Counted from the first letter of the stretch, positions 9,347 through 16,405 are shown. The stretch: DNA of 45,206 nucleotides from Peribacillus psychrosaccharolyticus ATCC 23296 (GCF_000305495.1 NZ_AJTN02000229.1:1-45206), one strand, 5' to 3'. Notes: generated from the letters alone by a model not told the origin. Made by a program: numbers and translations.

Positions 9347-9994
9347 ATGGAGAAATTAAGTTACCAGGTAAAGTCACTTAACATAGGGAAGATTGAAAAA
9401 CATACTTATGGGGAGCGTAGTTTTGAATCTGCTATTCGAAAACAATCGATTAATGAGCCTGTCTTTTTAGGGAAAATGGGCTTAAAAGGTGATGAGCAGG
9501 CCTTTAAAGATCATGGAGGCGAAGATAAAGCACTATGTTTGTATCCGTATGATTACTATGAGTATTGGGATGGCATTTTAGCTAAAATGGAAGAAACGGC
9601 CTTGTTTGGTGAAAATATAACGGTTGTGGGGCTGACTGAGGAACGTGCACACATTGGGGATATTTTTTCATTCGGAGGGGCAGTTATCCAAGTATCTGAA
9701 CCAAGGAATCCTTGCTATAAATTAGCAGCCAAATATGAGGTCCCAGATTTGGTTGTACGAATGAGAGACACTGGCTATACTGGATTTCTATTTAGAGTTT
9801 TAGAAGAAGGAAACGTATGTCAACAAGATAACCTAGTGCTTTTGGAACCACATGCAGAGCAAGTACCTGTTTCGTTGGTAAATGACGTGAAGTTCTTTGA
9901 TAAAATGAATAAAGAAAAGCTTGAAAAAGTTTTAGCAGTGGATGCCTTATCTTCTAGTTTACGGAGCAGCCTGTTAAAGCAATACTCCAAGTGA
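9347..9994 (+). CDS. MOSC domain protein (YiiM/YflK-like)
   Basis: This 215-residue protein is a stand-alone MOSC domain, the sulfur-carrier fold of molybdenum cofactor sulfurases. Supporting motifs are FLGKMGLKGDEQAFKDHGG, the loop LFGENITV, and EPRNPCYKLA with the conserved cysteine at residue 123. Stand-alone members act with molybdenum enzymes that reduce N-hydroxylated compounds or use persulfide transfer; the actual substrate here is not known. A strong AGAAGGGGG ribosome site precedes ATG 9347. The gene ends in a bidirectional terminator shared with the convergent hydrolase gene. Confidence 0.9.
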   Translation: MEKLSYQVKSLNIGKIEKHTYGERSFESAIRKQSINEPVFLGKMGLKGDEQAFKDHGGEDKALCLYPYDYYEYWDGILAKMEETALFGENITVVGLTEERAHIGDIFSFGGAVIQVSEPRNPCYKLAAKYEVPDLVVRMRDTGYTGFLFRVLEEGNVCQQDNLVLLEPHAEQVPVSLVNDVKFFDKMNKEKLEKVLAVDALSSSLRSSLLKQYSK

Positions 9995-9995
9995 A

Positions 9996-10027
9996 AATAA
10001 CCCTTCTGCAGGAGTGGAAGGGTTATT
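9996..10027. terminator. Bidirectional terminator
   Basis: Arms AATAACCCTTC (9996-10006) and GAAGGGTTATT (10017-10027) pair perfectly. T-rich sequence follows on both strands. The hairpin lies between the convergent MOSC and hydrolase genes and includes the stop codon of the latter. Confidence 0.85.
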
Positions 10028-10760
10028 CTTCATCATATTTATTGAGCCAATCCGTAGTCGTTTTAATCATTTCATCCTGTTGTTCTTTTACAGAGATTGT
10101 AGCATCATTATCTCCTTTTTGTGATCCATACATCCCGAAACCAGCATGATTACCGCCTTCAATTTGATGTAATAATACATCGGTAGATAATAAAGATTTC
10201 GTTTCTTCAATTTTTTCTGGGGTGGATAATCCATCATGTTCGGCGAATAATGAAAGCATCGGTATGTCAGTATCAGAGAAGTCAGTTGAATCAGCCGGAT
10301 AGGAACCGAGCAAAATAACACCTCTAATCTCTTCTTGATGTGTATAGGCAAAATCTGATGCAGCCACACCCCCAAGAGAATGACCCTCTACATACCAATT
10401 ATCTATCTCAGGGTATTGCTCCATTACATCCTCCGCAATATTTTGATTAAAGATAGCGAAATTAAATGTCATTTGTGGAATAACAACCAGATAGCCGGCA
10501 TCAGCCAATCCTTGTGCATAATACCGATAGGCAGCAGGTTCTACTTTAGCACCTGGATATAATACAATCCCGCCTTTTGCTTTCTCCTTCGGGGTGAGTA
10601 CCAGCCAATTATCGACCACGTCGATCTCATCAATTGGGACAAGTGCTTCTAACTGATCCGTACCATCGTACGTAAATTGCGACCAGATATAAAACCCCGC
10701 AAAACCGCCAGCGAGAAGAATGACTACAAGTAAGCCACAAATCTTTAGAAATTTTCTCAT
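10023..10760 (-). CDS. Membrane-anchored or secreted alpha/beta hydrolase
   Basis: After an N-terminal hydrophobic segment (about residues 8-27), which is a signal anchor or signal peptide, the protein has an alpha/beta-hydrolase fold. The nucleophile elbow GHSLGG puts Ser128 at the active site, with Asp176 in AEHDG and His205 in GGNHAGF completing the triad. It belongs to a small extracytoplasmic hydrolase family whose substrate is unknown. ATG 10760 is chosen because GGGAGG lies just upstream; an ATG 15 nt earlier overlaps that site. It appears monocistronic, with a terminator shared with the convergent MOSC gene. Confidence 0.87.
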   Translation of the reverse strand: MRKFLKICGLLVVILLAGGFAGFYIWSQFTYDGTDQLEALVPIDEIDVVDNWLVLTPKEKAKGGIVLYPGAKVEPAAYRYYAQGLADAGYLVVIPQMTFNFAIFNQNIAEDVMEQYPEIDNWYVEGHSLGGVAASDFAYTHQEEIRGVILLGSYPADSTDFSDTDIPMLSLFAEHDGLSTPEKIEETKSLLSTDVLLHQIEGGNHAGFGMYGSQKGDNDATISVKEQQDEMIKTTTDWLNKYDEE

Positions 10761-10905
10761 GCAATTTCCTCCCATTATCCATATTCTTTAAGTTTATATG
10801 AAAGTACTTCAAACGGGAACTGTCAATATGTTAGAAAACGTAAGTAGGACATGAAACCTATTACACTAATAAACGTAAAAAGAGAGATAAAAGGAGGAAT
10901 AAAAA

Positions 10906-11085
10906 ATGACTGATTTAGAAATGGAATGTAAAAGTTGTGGAGGGAATTCATTTGTACAAGCAATGGATTTCGTAAATCTTCGCCCTATGGATAAGAAACT
11001 GTCCATTGGTTCTGAGAGAATCTTTACCGTTTGTTTAGACTGCGGAGAAGTCGTTTCAATAAAAGTGAAACATCCTGAAAAATAA
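10906..11085 (+). CDS. Small zinc-ribbon protein, 59 residues
   Basis: This short frame starts at ATG 10906, 8 nt after a perfect AGGAGG (10892-10897). It encodes two CxxC knuckles, CKSC at residues 8-11 and CLDC at residues 43-46, which would bind one zinc ion. The pattern resembles small treble-clef or zinc-ribbon proteins with an unknown partner. The strong ribosome site and paired knuckles argue for a real gene. Its downstream neighbour is composite repeat locus 1. Confidence 0.75.
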   Translation: MTDLEMECKSCGGNSFVQAMDFVNLRPMDKKLSIGSERIFTVCLDCGEVVSIKVKHPEK

Positions 11086-11121
11086 AAGAAAAAGTAGTAA
11101 TTCTTCACGGGATGTGAGCAT

Positions 11122-11368
11122 AAAAAAAAGCTAAACGAGATACCAATGGGGGTATTTAAGAAGGCTTCTAGATGTCCAGACGGGAATATGATAGGTACGG
11201 TCGGGAATACGGATCTCAGATGGGAATAATGAGTTTACCAGGAAAAACATAGTGAGTTCCCCACCTAAATTAGGCAGCGATCAAAGAAAGCGAGTCATTT
11301 TAAAATAAACAGCTAAACAGGATACCGGTGGGGGTATTAAGAAGGCTTCTAAAAACCTAGATGTGAAT
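11122..11368 (-). repeat. Composite 21-bp-periodic repeat element, locus 1
   Basis: On the minus strand the order is one degenerate 21-bp unit (11368-11348), a 16-nt hairpin ATACC..GGTAT (11337-11322), a conserved block reading TTTTAAAATGACTCGC and CTTTGATC (11306-11279), 51 nt, three units with core ATTCCCGTCTGG or close variants (11227-11209, 11208-11188, 11187-11167), a second 16-nt hairpin (11155-11140) and a T-run to 11122. The same order and spacings recur at 40249-40567. No protein-coding frame explains it. Confidence 0.85.
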
Positions 11369-11380
11369 AAGCTGAATTAA

Positions 11381-11420
11381 AAAGCCGACTATTTTCTTCT
11401 AAATAGAAATAGTCGGCTTT
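11381..11420 (-). terminator. Terminator downstream of the csp remnant
   Basis: Arms AAAGCCGACTATTT (11381-11394) and AAATAGTCGGCTTT (11407-11420) pair perfectly over 14 bp. On the minus strand they are followed by a T-rich tail. Confidence 0.88.
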
Positions 11421-11427
11421 AATATTA

Positions 11428-11739
11428 TTAGGTAATCATTTTGCGGCATGCTTCTGCACAGGTAAAGCATGCTTCTGCACATTTTTGGCAGTGTTCATGG
11501 TTATGTTGTTTGCATTCGTTTCCACAAGCTTCACAAATTTCGGCACAGACTTGGCAGATTTGTTGTATAAATGGGCTATTGGTTTCCATTGATTTTACGG
11601 CAAATGCACAAATATCAGCACATTCTCGGTCCATTCGAATACATGGGACCATCATTTTAACATCTTCTTCGTTTAAACAGGCGTCATAGCAGGTATTACA
11701 TGCCTTTATGCAGTCTAAACAAGCTTGGATAACCTTGTG
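11428..11739 (-). pseudogene. Four-helix copper storage-type protein (Csp/YhjQ-like), 5' end lost
   Basis: The frame encodes a cysteine-rich DUF326/Csp protein: CLDCIKACNTCYDACL, then IRMDRECADICAFA, ICQVCAEICEACGNEC, and CQKCAEACFTCAEAC. Csp proteins bind many Cu(I) ions inside a four-helix bundle. About the last 104 codons are intact, but the frame has no ATG, GTG or TTG before its upstream stop. It runs directly into a GNAT fragment on the opposite strand near 11730-11745, so start codon and promoter appear deleted. An internal ATG at 11655 would give 75 residues lacking the first helix and part of the second. A non-functional remnant is the most likely reading. Confidence 0.78.
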
Positions 11740-11937
11740 GCTTTCGCATGTCAGTATAGTTTAGAAAATGATTGTGATGGACATGTGAATCTAATTTCTA
11801 AATCTGAGACCATTCCTTTTTATAAGAGAATTGCAGGAGAAACACTTTTTGATGGAGCTCAAATAATAGTTTTTCTAGAAAAAGCGGGAAAAAATTGGCT
11901 ACTGAAAATTTTTCAGGAGGAGCAATACAATGGCTAA
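11725..11937 (+). pseudogene. C-terminal fragment of a GNAT-type acetyltransferase
   Basis: About 70 codons read as the C-terminal third of an acetyltransferase (CDGHVNLISKSETIPFYKRI, then GAQIIVFLEKAGKNWLL). The acetyl-CoA motif and N-terminus are missing, because the sequence begins at the head-to-head junction with the csp remnant. A TTG at 11725 opens the frame but has no ribosome site. The 3' end overlaps the next start codon (11930), which still has AGGAGG before it. Confidence 0.6.
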
Positions 11938-12250
11938 ATTAGCTCGTGATTTAACTTATAAAAGAACTGAAAAAGGACACACTGATGATAAAGTGGGTGA
12001 TAGCTGAACGAGAAAATGGGATGAAAAACCTGTTTTTGCCATTTGTCATGGACCACAAGTGTTAATCGATACAGACCTTTTAAAAGGTGTTGACATCACT
12101 GGCTATAAATCCATTCGCAACGATTTGAAAAATGCTGGTGCAAATTTTAAAGACGAAGAAGTTGTCATCAGCAAAAATATTGTAACAAGTCGAGAACCAA
12201 AAGATATTCCAGCATTCAATCGTGAATCACTAAAACTTTTAGCTAAATAA
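11930..12250 (+). pseudogene. DJ-1/PfpI family protein (YfkM/GSP18-like), broken
   Basis: The C-terminal half of a PfpI-like protein is clear: KPVFAICHGPQVLID, including the conserved nucleophile cysteine in AICHG, and then DITGYKSIRNDLKNAGANF to NRESLKLLAK. Bacillus YfkM is about 170 residues. The ATG at 11930 has a good GGAGG site and is in the same frame, but a TGA at 12005 interrupts the frame and roughly 70-90 central codons, including the first half of the fold, are missing. It is therefore a pseudogene with an internal deletion. Confidence 0.75.
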
Positions 12251-12280
12251 CAATGGTGATGTAAAAACATAAATATATTT

Positions 12281-12314
12281 AACTTGCGGATTCTTTAATC
12301 AGAATCCGTAAGTT
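12281..12314. terminator. Hairpin after the PfpI remnant
   Basis: AACTTGCGGATTCT (12281-12294) and AGAATCCGTAAGTT (12301-12314) pair with one G-T. There is no clear T-run, so it is either a weak terminator or a palindrome in the leader of the next gene. Confidence 0.55.
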
Positions 12315-12349
12315 GGTTAAACAAACGTATGAATAAAGGAGGAATTGCG

Positions 12350-13066
12350 TTGTCATTAAAAGGAAAAAGAGTGGTTGTTTTAGGAGGTACATCTGGTATT
12401 GGTTTAGCCGCTGCTAAGGCGTTTATCGATGAATCCGCTCAAGTCATTATTGCTAGCCGTTCTGCTTCAAAATTATCTGACGCAAAAGTGAAGCTTGGTG
12501 GTAACGCAGAGGGCTATGAAATCGACTTTCGCAGCGAGGAAAAGGTTGCTGGCTTTTTCAAGAAGGTTGGAAAATTTGATCACCTAGTGGTTACTGCAGG
12601 TGAAGGGGCAATGGGTCACTTTAGCGAACTGCCTGTTGCAACAGTAAGAGAGGCTTTTGATAGTAAGTTCTGGGGGCAGTATATTTCGGTTCTTGCTGCT
12701 CTTCCATACTTGAATAATGAAAGTTCTATTACATTAACTTCTGGTGTATATGGTGTGCGTCCTCCTCAAGGTGCAACGACTCTAGCTTCCATTAATTCAG
12801 CAATCGATGGATTAGTACGAGGACTTTCAGTAGACCTGGCACCTATCAGAGTAAACACGGTATCACCTGGTATCGTTGACACTCCTCTTTACGGCGGAAT
12901 GCCAGAAGATGAAAGACAAATTATGTACCATGGGATTGCTAAGAAATTACCTGTTGGACGTGTTGCTAAACCTAAAGATATAGCTGAAACCTATGTTTAC
13001 CTAGCGGAAAATGGGTTTACAACTGGCACATCGGTTCTTATCGATGGAGGAGCTCATTTGATCTAA
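12350..13066 (+). CDS. SDR-family oxidoreductase lacking the usual Tyr-Lys pair
   Basis: This 238-residue short-chain dehydrogenase-like protein has the nucleotide motif GGTSGIG at residues 12-18 and the conserved VNTVSPGIVDTPL after the active-site region. TTG 12350 is the chosen start because AAAGGAGG ends 7 nt upstream; an ATG at 12329 precedes that site. Where classical enzymes have Y-x-x-x-K, this one has a stretch LASINSAIDGL, so both catalytic residues seem to be absent, as in the SDR_c10-type subgroup. A redox role may still exist but by another mechanism. It sits alone between remnants and the aldo/keto reductase. Confidence 0.87.
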   Translation: MSLKGKRVVVLGGTSGIGLAAAKAFIDESAQVIIASRSASKLSDAKVKLGGNAEGYEIDFRSEEKVAGFFKKVGKFDHLVVTAGEGAMGHFSELPVATVREAFDSKFWGQYISVLAALPYLNNESSITLTSGVYGVRPPQGATTLASINSAIDGLVRGLSVDLAPIRVNTVSPGIVDTPLYGGMPEDERQIMYHGIAKKLPVGRVAKPKDIAETYVYLAENGFTTGTSVLIDGGAHLI

Positions 13067-13113
13067 TCCATTGATATCAAAGTCGATTGATAAATTGATT
13101 TAGAATAGAAGTG

Positions 13114-13172
13114 GTGAGGTTGACTCAAAGTGTCAGACACTTACAGACCATCCTCACTTTCTTTTGTTTTTT
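13114..13172 (+). terminator. Terminator after the SDR gene
   Basis: Outer arms GTGAGG (13114-13119) and CCTCAC (13152-13157) enclose an inner palindrome AAGTGTC/GACACTT (13128-13142). They are followed by the T-rich run TTTCTTTTGTTTTTTT. Confidence 0.72.
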
Positions 13173-13318
13173 TGCACAGACGGAAGCAGAAATGTCCATA
13201 ACATGCAATAAAGAATGGCTTTGTTGGTTACGGAAATTCTAAATATATGCGTAGTTTAAGAGACGTTAACATTCTACTTCTATGATACCCAAATACATAA
13301 AAGAAAGGGTCGAGCCTA

Positions 13319-14209
13319 ATGGATGAAAAGAAAAGAGCGGAAATTAAAAATGCATTAGCCAAACACGTGGTAACCCTACCTGACGGCACTTCTTTACCTA
13401 GTTTAGGACAAGGAACATGGTACATGGGGGAAAATCCCCAAGTGAGAGACAAAGAAATAAAAGCCTTGCAGCTCGGCGTAGAATTGGGCATGACACTTAT
13501 TGACACTGCTGAAATGTACGGAAATGGCGATTCTGAACGCTTAGTTGGCGAAGCCATTAAAGGACGCAGAAATGAAGTCTTTTTAGTCTCAAAAGTGTAT
13601 CCCCATCATGCAGGTTTAGATAAGATTTCAAAAGCATGTGAAAACAGCTTAAAACGACTAGGAACAGACCACTTGGACTTATATCTTCTCCACTGGAGAG
13701 GACGTGTTCCTTTAGAGGATACAATTGAAGGAATGGAAAAACTACGTGAAGAAGGGAAAATTATAAGATGGGGTGTCTCTAATTTTGACACGGTCGATAT
13801 GGAAGAGCTATGGAACACTACGAATGGAAAAAATTGTGTGGCAAACCAAGTGCTATACCATTTAGGTTCAAGAGGAATCGACTTCGATCTCTTACCATGG
13901 CAGTGTGAACATAACATGCCAATCATGGCCTACAGTCCCCTTGCTCAAGGAGGCTCTTTAAGAAGACAGCTATTAAACGATCCAGCTATTCATGATATTG
14001 CTGACAAATACAATGTCCAACCATTACAAATCGCTCTTGCTTGGACCATCCGTTCGAATAACGTTATCTCTATTCCAAAAGCGGTTCAATATGAACATGT
14101 TTTAGCAAATGCTGAAGCAGCAACAATTGAGATTACTGAAGAAGATCTCAGTAGAATTGATCAAGTATTTCCTAAACCTACTAGGAAAATGCCATTGGAT
14201 ATTATTTGA
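13319..14209 (+). CDS. Aldo/keto reductase
   Basis: This 296-residue TIM-barrel NADPH-dependent reductase has the full catalytic tetrad: Asp62 and Tyr67 in IDTAEMYGNG, Lys92 in VSKVYP and His125 in LLHW. The nucleotide-binding end SIPKAVQYEHVLANAEA is also present. It resembles the YeaE-like branch that reduces methylglyoxal and other aldehydes, though the substrate is not provable here. The start at ATG 13319 is preceded by AAAGAAAGGG. The flanking genes are also redox or stress proteins, and a terminator follows at 14271. Confidence 0.92.
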   Translation: MDEKKRAEIKNALAKHVVTLPDGTSLPSLGQGTWYMGENPQVRDKEIKALQLGVELGMTLIDTAEMYGNGDSERLVGEAIKGRRNEVFLVSKVYPHHAGLDKISKACENSLKRLGTDHLDLYLLHWRGRVPLEDTIEGMEKLREEGKIIRWGVSNFDTVDMEELWNTTNGKNCVANQVLYHLGSRGIDFDLLPWQCEHNMPIMAYSPLAQGGSLRRQLLNDPAIHDIADKYNVQPLQIALAWTIRSNNVISIPKAVQYEHVLANAEAATIEITEEDLSRIDQVFPKPTRKMPLDII

Positions 14210-14270
14210 AAATTCACTTTAATGAAGGAATATTGTTGGTGTTGCTGACAATCTAATAGGAATTTCAAAA

Positions 14271-14304
14271 AAACTGTGTAGAATTTATTCCATACAGTTT
14301 TTTT
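14271..14304 (+). terminator. Terminator of the aldo/keto reductase gene
   Basis: AAACTGTGT (14271-14279) and ATACAGTTT (14292-14300) form a stem with a short AT loop. It is flanked by A-runs upstream and TTTT downstream, so it may work in both directions. Confidence 0.72.
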
Positions 14305-14570
14305 ATCGGGGAAATTTAATATCCTTTTCGAGTTATTCCCGCATAACGGAGTACTGCTAATTGGACGGCAAAGCCTAATCGGTTGTAGTCCCGCGATGAC
14401 AATGACTGATTTCCAATTCATGTTGCGAGAAGGTTTAGTAAGTAGCAAGTTCTTTTTGTGAAAAAATCATTAACAACATAGAAAAAATGATCATGAGTTG
14501 AAATTTAGGATTAAAAATAATATTTAAATTTTGGTCAATATCGACGATGTGATTTGTAAATAACTATTTT
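14305..14570. other. Intergenic stretch with a possible gene relic
   Basis: On the plus strand 14300-14461 is open for about 53 codons (for example NGVLLIGRQSLIGC and TDFQFMLREGLVSS), with no start, no ribosome site and no family I recognise. It may be the tail of a dead gene. The rest, to 14570, is AT-rich sequence before the palindromic operator. Confidence 0.3.
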
Positions 14571-14592
14571 TTGTACCGATTGGTAGGTACAA
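14571..14592. promoter_or_regulatory. Palindromic operator upstream of osmC-like gene
   Basis: TTGTACC (14571-14577) and GGTACAA (14586-14592) are perfect inverted repeats around 8 bp (GATTGGTA). A second imperfect palindrome, TACC-GATT-GGTA, overlaps. The size and ACCGANNGGT-like core suit a TetR-family repressor. The binder is unknown and no TetR gene is in the window. Confidence 0.6.
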
Positions 14593-14713
14593 ATTAAAAC
14601 GTAAAAAATGTTCTTCTTGTCTTTTAACGAAGTGTTTGCGATACCCATCGAGTAAAAACATACGTGAATAGGCAAGATATATATGCAATTAATATATTGA
14701 AGGAGTGTTAATT

Positions 14714-15148
14714 ATGGCTGATATGAAAATAAATGTGAATGCAATTTGGGATGGTGGGGTAACAGGGAATGGAACCCTTAAAGCGGAGTATCTTGATACA
14801 AAAATCGCTATTCCAACATCATTAGGAGGTAGTGGTAACGGAGCAAATCCAAAAGAGGTTCTCGTTGCTTCTGTAACAACTTGTTATGCAGCAACACTAA
14901 CATTTGTGCTTGAAAGCAGAAAACTTCCTGTGGCGGAACTTACAGTGAACTCTGAGGCAAGTATAACTGATAATGAGTTTAAAATTATCCATTATCCTCA
15001 CATCGTTTTATCTGCTGGCGCGACTGAAGAACAAATTCAATCTGCACAAAGAGCGACAGAAGCAGCAGATAAAGGGTGCGATGTTGGAAATATATTGAAA
15101 AAAGCTGATGTTAAAATTGAAGTTCAAGGTAAAGTTTCTGTGAAATGA
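14714..15148 (+). CDS. OsmC/Ohr-family peroxiredoxin-like protein
   Basis: The product is 144 residues, typical of OsmC/Ohr thiol peroxidases that reduce organic hydroperoxides. The two conserved cysteines are visible: Cys57 in VTTCYAATL and Cys122 in DKGCDVGNIL. ATG 14714 is chosen because AAGGAG lies 8 nt upstream; GTG 14705 in the same frame is inside that site. The upstream palindrome at 14571 may be its regulator's site. Together with ahpCF it fits an oxidative-defence theme. It could be an OsmC-type enzyme rather than a true Ohr. Confidence 0.9.
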   Translation: MADMKINVNAIWDGGVTGNGTLKAEYLDTKIAIPTSLGGSGNGANPKEVLVASVTTCYAATLTFVLESRKLPVAELTVNSEASITDNEFKIIHYPHIVLSAGATEEQIQSAQRATEAADKGCDVGNILKKADVKIEVQGKVSVK

Positions 15149-15240
15149 TATGATTCACCCAAAGATGTAAAAATAATCACTTTTTTGTTCAAATTTATCG
15201 ATCTTCCACAAACGAGGCATTATCTACAGTATGGAAAAAA

Positions 15241-15279
15241 GCCCAATTTCTCAATTTAATGCTGAGAAATTGGGCATTT
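15241..15279. terminator. Bidirectional terminator, same stem as the ahpF terminator
   Basis: GCCCAATTTCTCA (15241-15253) and TGAGAAATTGGGC (15263-15275) form a perfect 13-bp stem. The minus strand has a T-run of six after it, the plus strand ATTTTAAT, so it serves both the OsmC gene and the convergent hxl remnants. Twelve of the 13 stem positions match the ahpF terminator. Confidence 0.88.
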
Positions 15280-15344
15280 TAATATTAGTATTTCCTTAAC
15301 GTTGTAAATTTGCGTTTTGCTGGTGGTCCCCTTTATAAAAATAA

Positions 15345-15382
15345 AAAGGAGCTAGTGTTATGCAGTTACCTGATGACTTTTA
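15345..15382 (+). pseudogene. Orphan ribosome site and gene start
   Basis: AAAAGGAG (15345-15350 region) is followed 8 nt later by ATG 15360, seven codons (MQLPDDF) and a stop at 15381. This looks like the 5' end of a gene whose body was deleted at the junction with the hxlB fragment. It is too short to identify. Confidence 0.35.
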
Positions 15383-15592
15383 AAATTTTTTAGGCATAGC
15401 TACTATCTCCATGTGCATCATTCGCATGGCAAAGGATTTACCCATAAGCACGGATCTTCCTGCACCCGCTACAAAAACTTTCTTTGATTCAAGAATCCCA
15501 TTAACCAGTTTTTCAGCTTCTTCGTTAGTTATTAAGTCTACTGAACGATTTAGCTCTTTTATGATTTCAGCTAAATATTGAGAAGTCTGCAT
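15380..15592 (-). pseudogene. hxlB: 6-phospho-3-hexuloisomerase HxlB, N-terminal third only
   Basis: The first 65 or so residues match HxlB: QYLAEIIKELNRSVDLITNE and the sugar-phosphate isomerase motif VFVAGAGRSVLMGKSFAMR. The family is about 185 residues, but the frame ends after a few unrelated codons at 15380. The isomerase converts hexulose-6-phosphate to fructose-6-phosphate in the ribulose-monophosphate route. It starts 8 nt after the hxlA stop, as in the B. subtilis hxlAB operon, so the operon layout is preserved while the enzyme is lost. Confidence 0.87.
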
Positions 15593-15600
15593 GATGGATA

Positions 15601-16212
15601 TTAGCCTTGTTTTACTAATTTTTGTATTTGGGCAGCTGTCCCTTTAATATCAGCTTGTCCAGTGATACCTCCACCAACAATGACAAGGTCAGGTTGTGCT
15701 TTAATGACTTCCGGAAGTGTATCTAATTTTATGCCGCCTGCTACAGCAGTTTTTGCATTTTTTACAACACGTTTAATGGTTTGAAGGTCCTCAAAAGAAT
15801 TTTTTCCAACAGCTTGAAGATCGTAGCCAGTGTGCACACAGATGTAGTCGACGCCAAATGCATCCACTTCTTTAGCACGAGTTTCAAGATCTTTCACAGC
15901 GATCATATCAACAAGGATTTTTTTGCCTTGATTTCTAGCTTCTTCAACAGCCCCTTTGATGGACATATCTTCAGCTGCACCAAGAATCGTGATGATATCA
16001 GCGCCGGCTTCAGATGCTTTCATCACTTCAAAACCGGCTGCGTCCATAATTTTTAGGTCGGCTAATACTTTCAAAGAAGGGAAAGCTTCTTTCATTTCTT
16101 TAACAGCCCTAAGCCCTTCATTAATAACCACTGGTGTACCGATTTCTACGATATCAACATATTCCTCCACTTGTTTAACCAATTCAATACCTTCTTGAAT
16201 GTTTACTAAATC
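15601..16212 (-). pseudogene. hxlA: 3-hexulose-6-phosphate synthase HxlA, start deleted
   Basis: The frame covers all but about the first eight residues of Hxl[42 protein letters not shown] with the metal-binding aspartate, DYICVHTGYD and VAGGIKLDTL. HxlA condenses formaldehyde with ribulose 5-phosphate. Upstream of 16212 the sequence passes directly into an hxlR fragment on the other strand, so the native start, ribosome site and promoter are gone. A TTG at 16182 could in theory begin a 193-residue product, but no promoter is visible. The catalytic core itself shows no stop, suggesting a fairly recent loss. Confidence 0.87.
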
Positions 16213-16405
16213 CAGCCAAGAGCTGGAAGAAGATCTTATTGTTCATCGCGAAGTTTATCCAATTGTACCTCCCAAAGTGGAATACTCTCTGACAGAACAA
16301 GGAGAAAGCCTGATGCCGATTCTTGATTCGATGTATAATTGGGGTAAAAATTATATGGAGAATATTGTTGGGGGCCAAGTAAAAAGAAAAGAGGATATCA
16401 AGTAG
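16208..16405 (+). pseudogene. hxlR: HxlR-type (MarR/DUF24) regulator, C-terminal half
   Basis: The fragment encodes the wing and C-terminal helix of an HxlR-family regulator: [36 protein letters not shown] and the helix to 16405. The DNA-recognition helix and N-terminus are missing. In B. subtilis, hxlR is divergent from hxlAB and activates it on formaldehyde exposure. The same gene order is kept here, but the divergent promoter region and both 5' ends are missing. Confidence 0.85.

Noticed and set aside
10866-11108. 80-codon minus-strand frame
   Set aside because: It is the reverse of the zinc-ribbon gene, which has the ribosome site and CxxC motifs on the plus strand.
11428-11655. Intact 75-residue copper protein from the internal ATG
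   Set aside because: That start would remove the first helix with its cysteines, which are still readable upstream in frame; a deletion of the true start is simpler.
12005-12007. TGA as a selenocysteine codon in the PfpI remnant
   Set aside because: No selenocysteine insertion element is seen, the TGA is not at the catalytic cysteine (an ordinary TGT), and large parts of the protein are missing.
15601-16182. Functional HxlA from TTG 16182
   Set aside because: The first residues of the barrel and the promoter are missing, the ribosome site is not convincing, and the partner hxlB is truncated.
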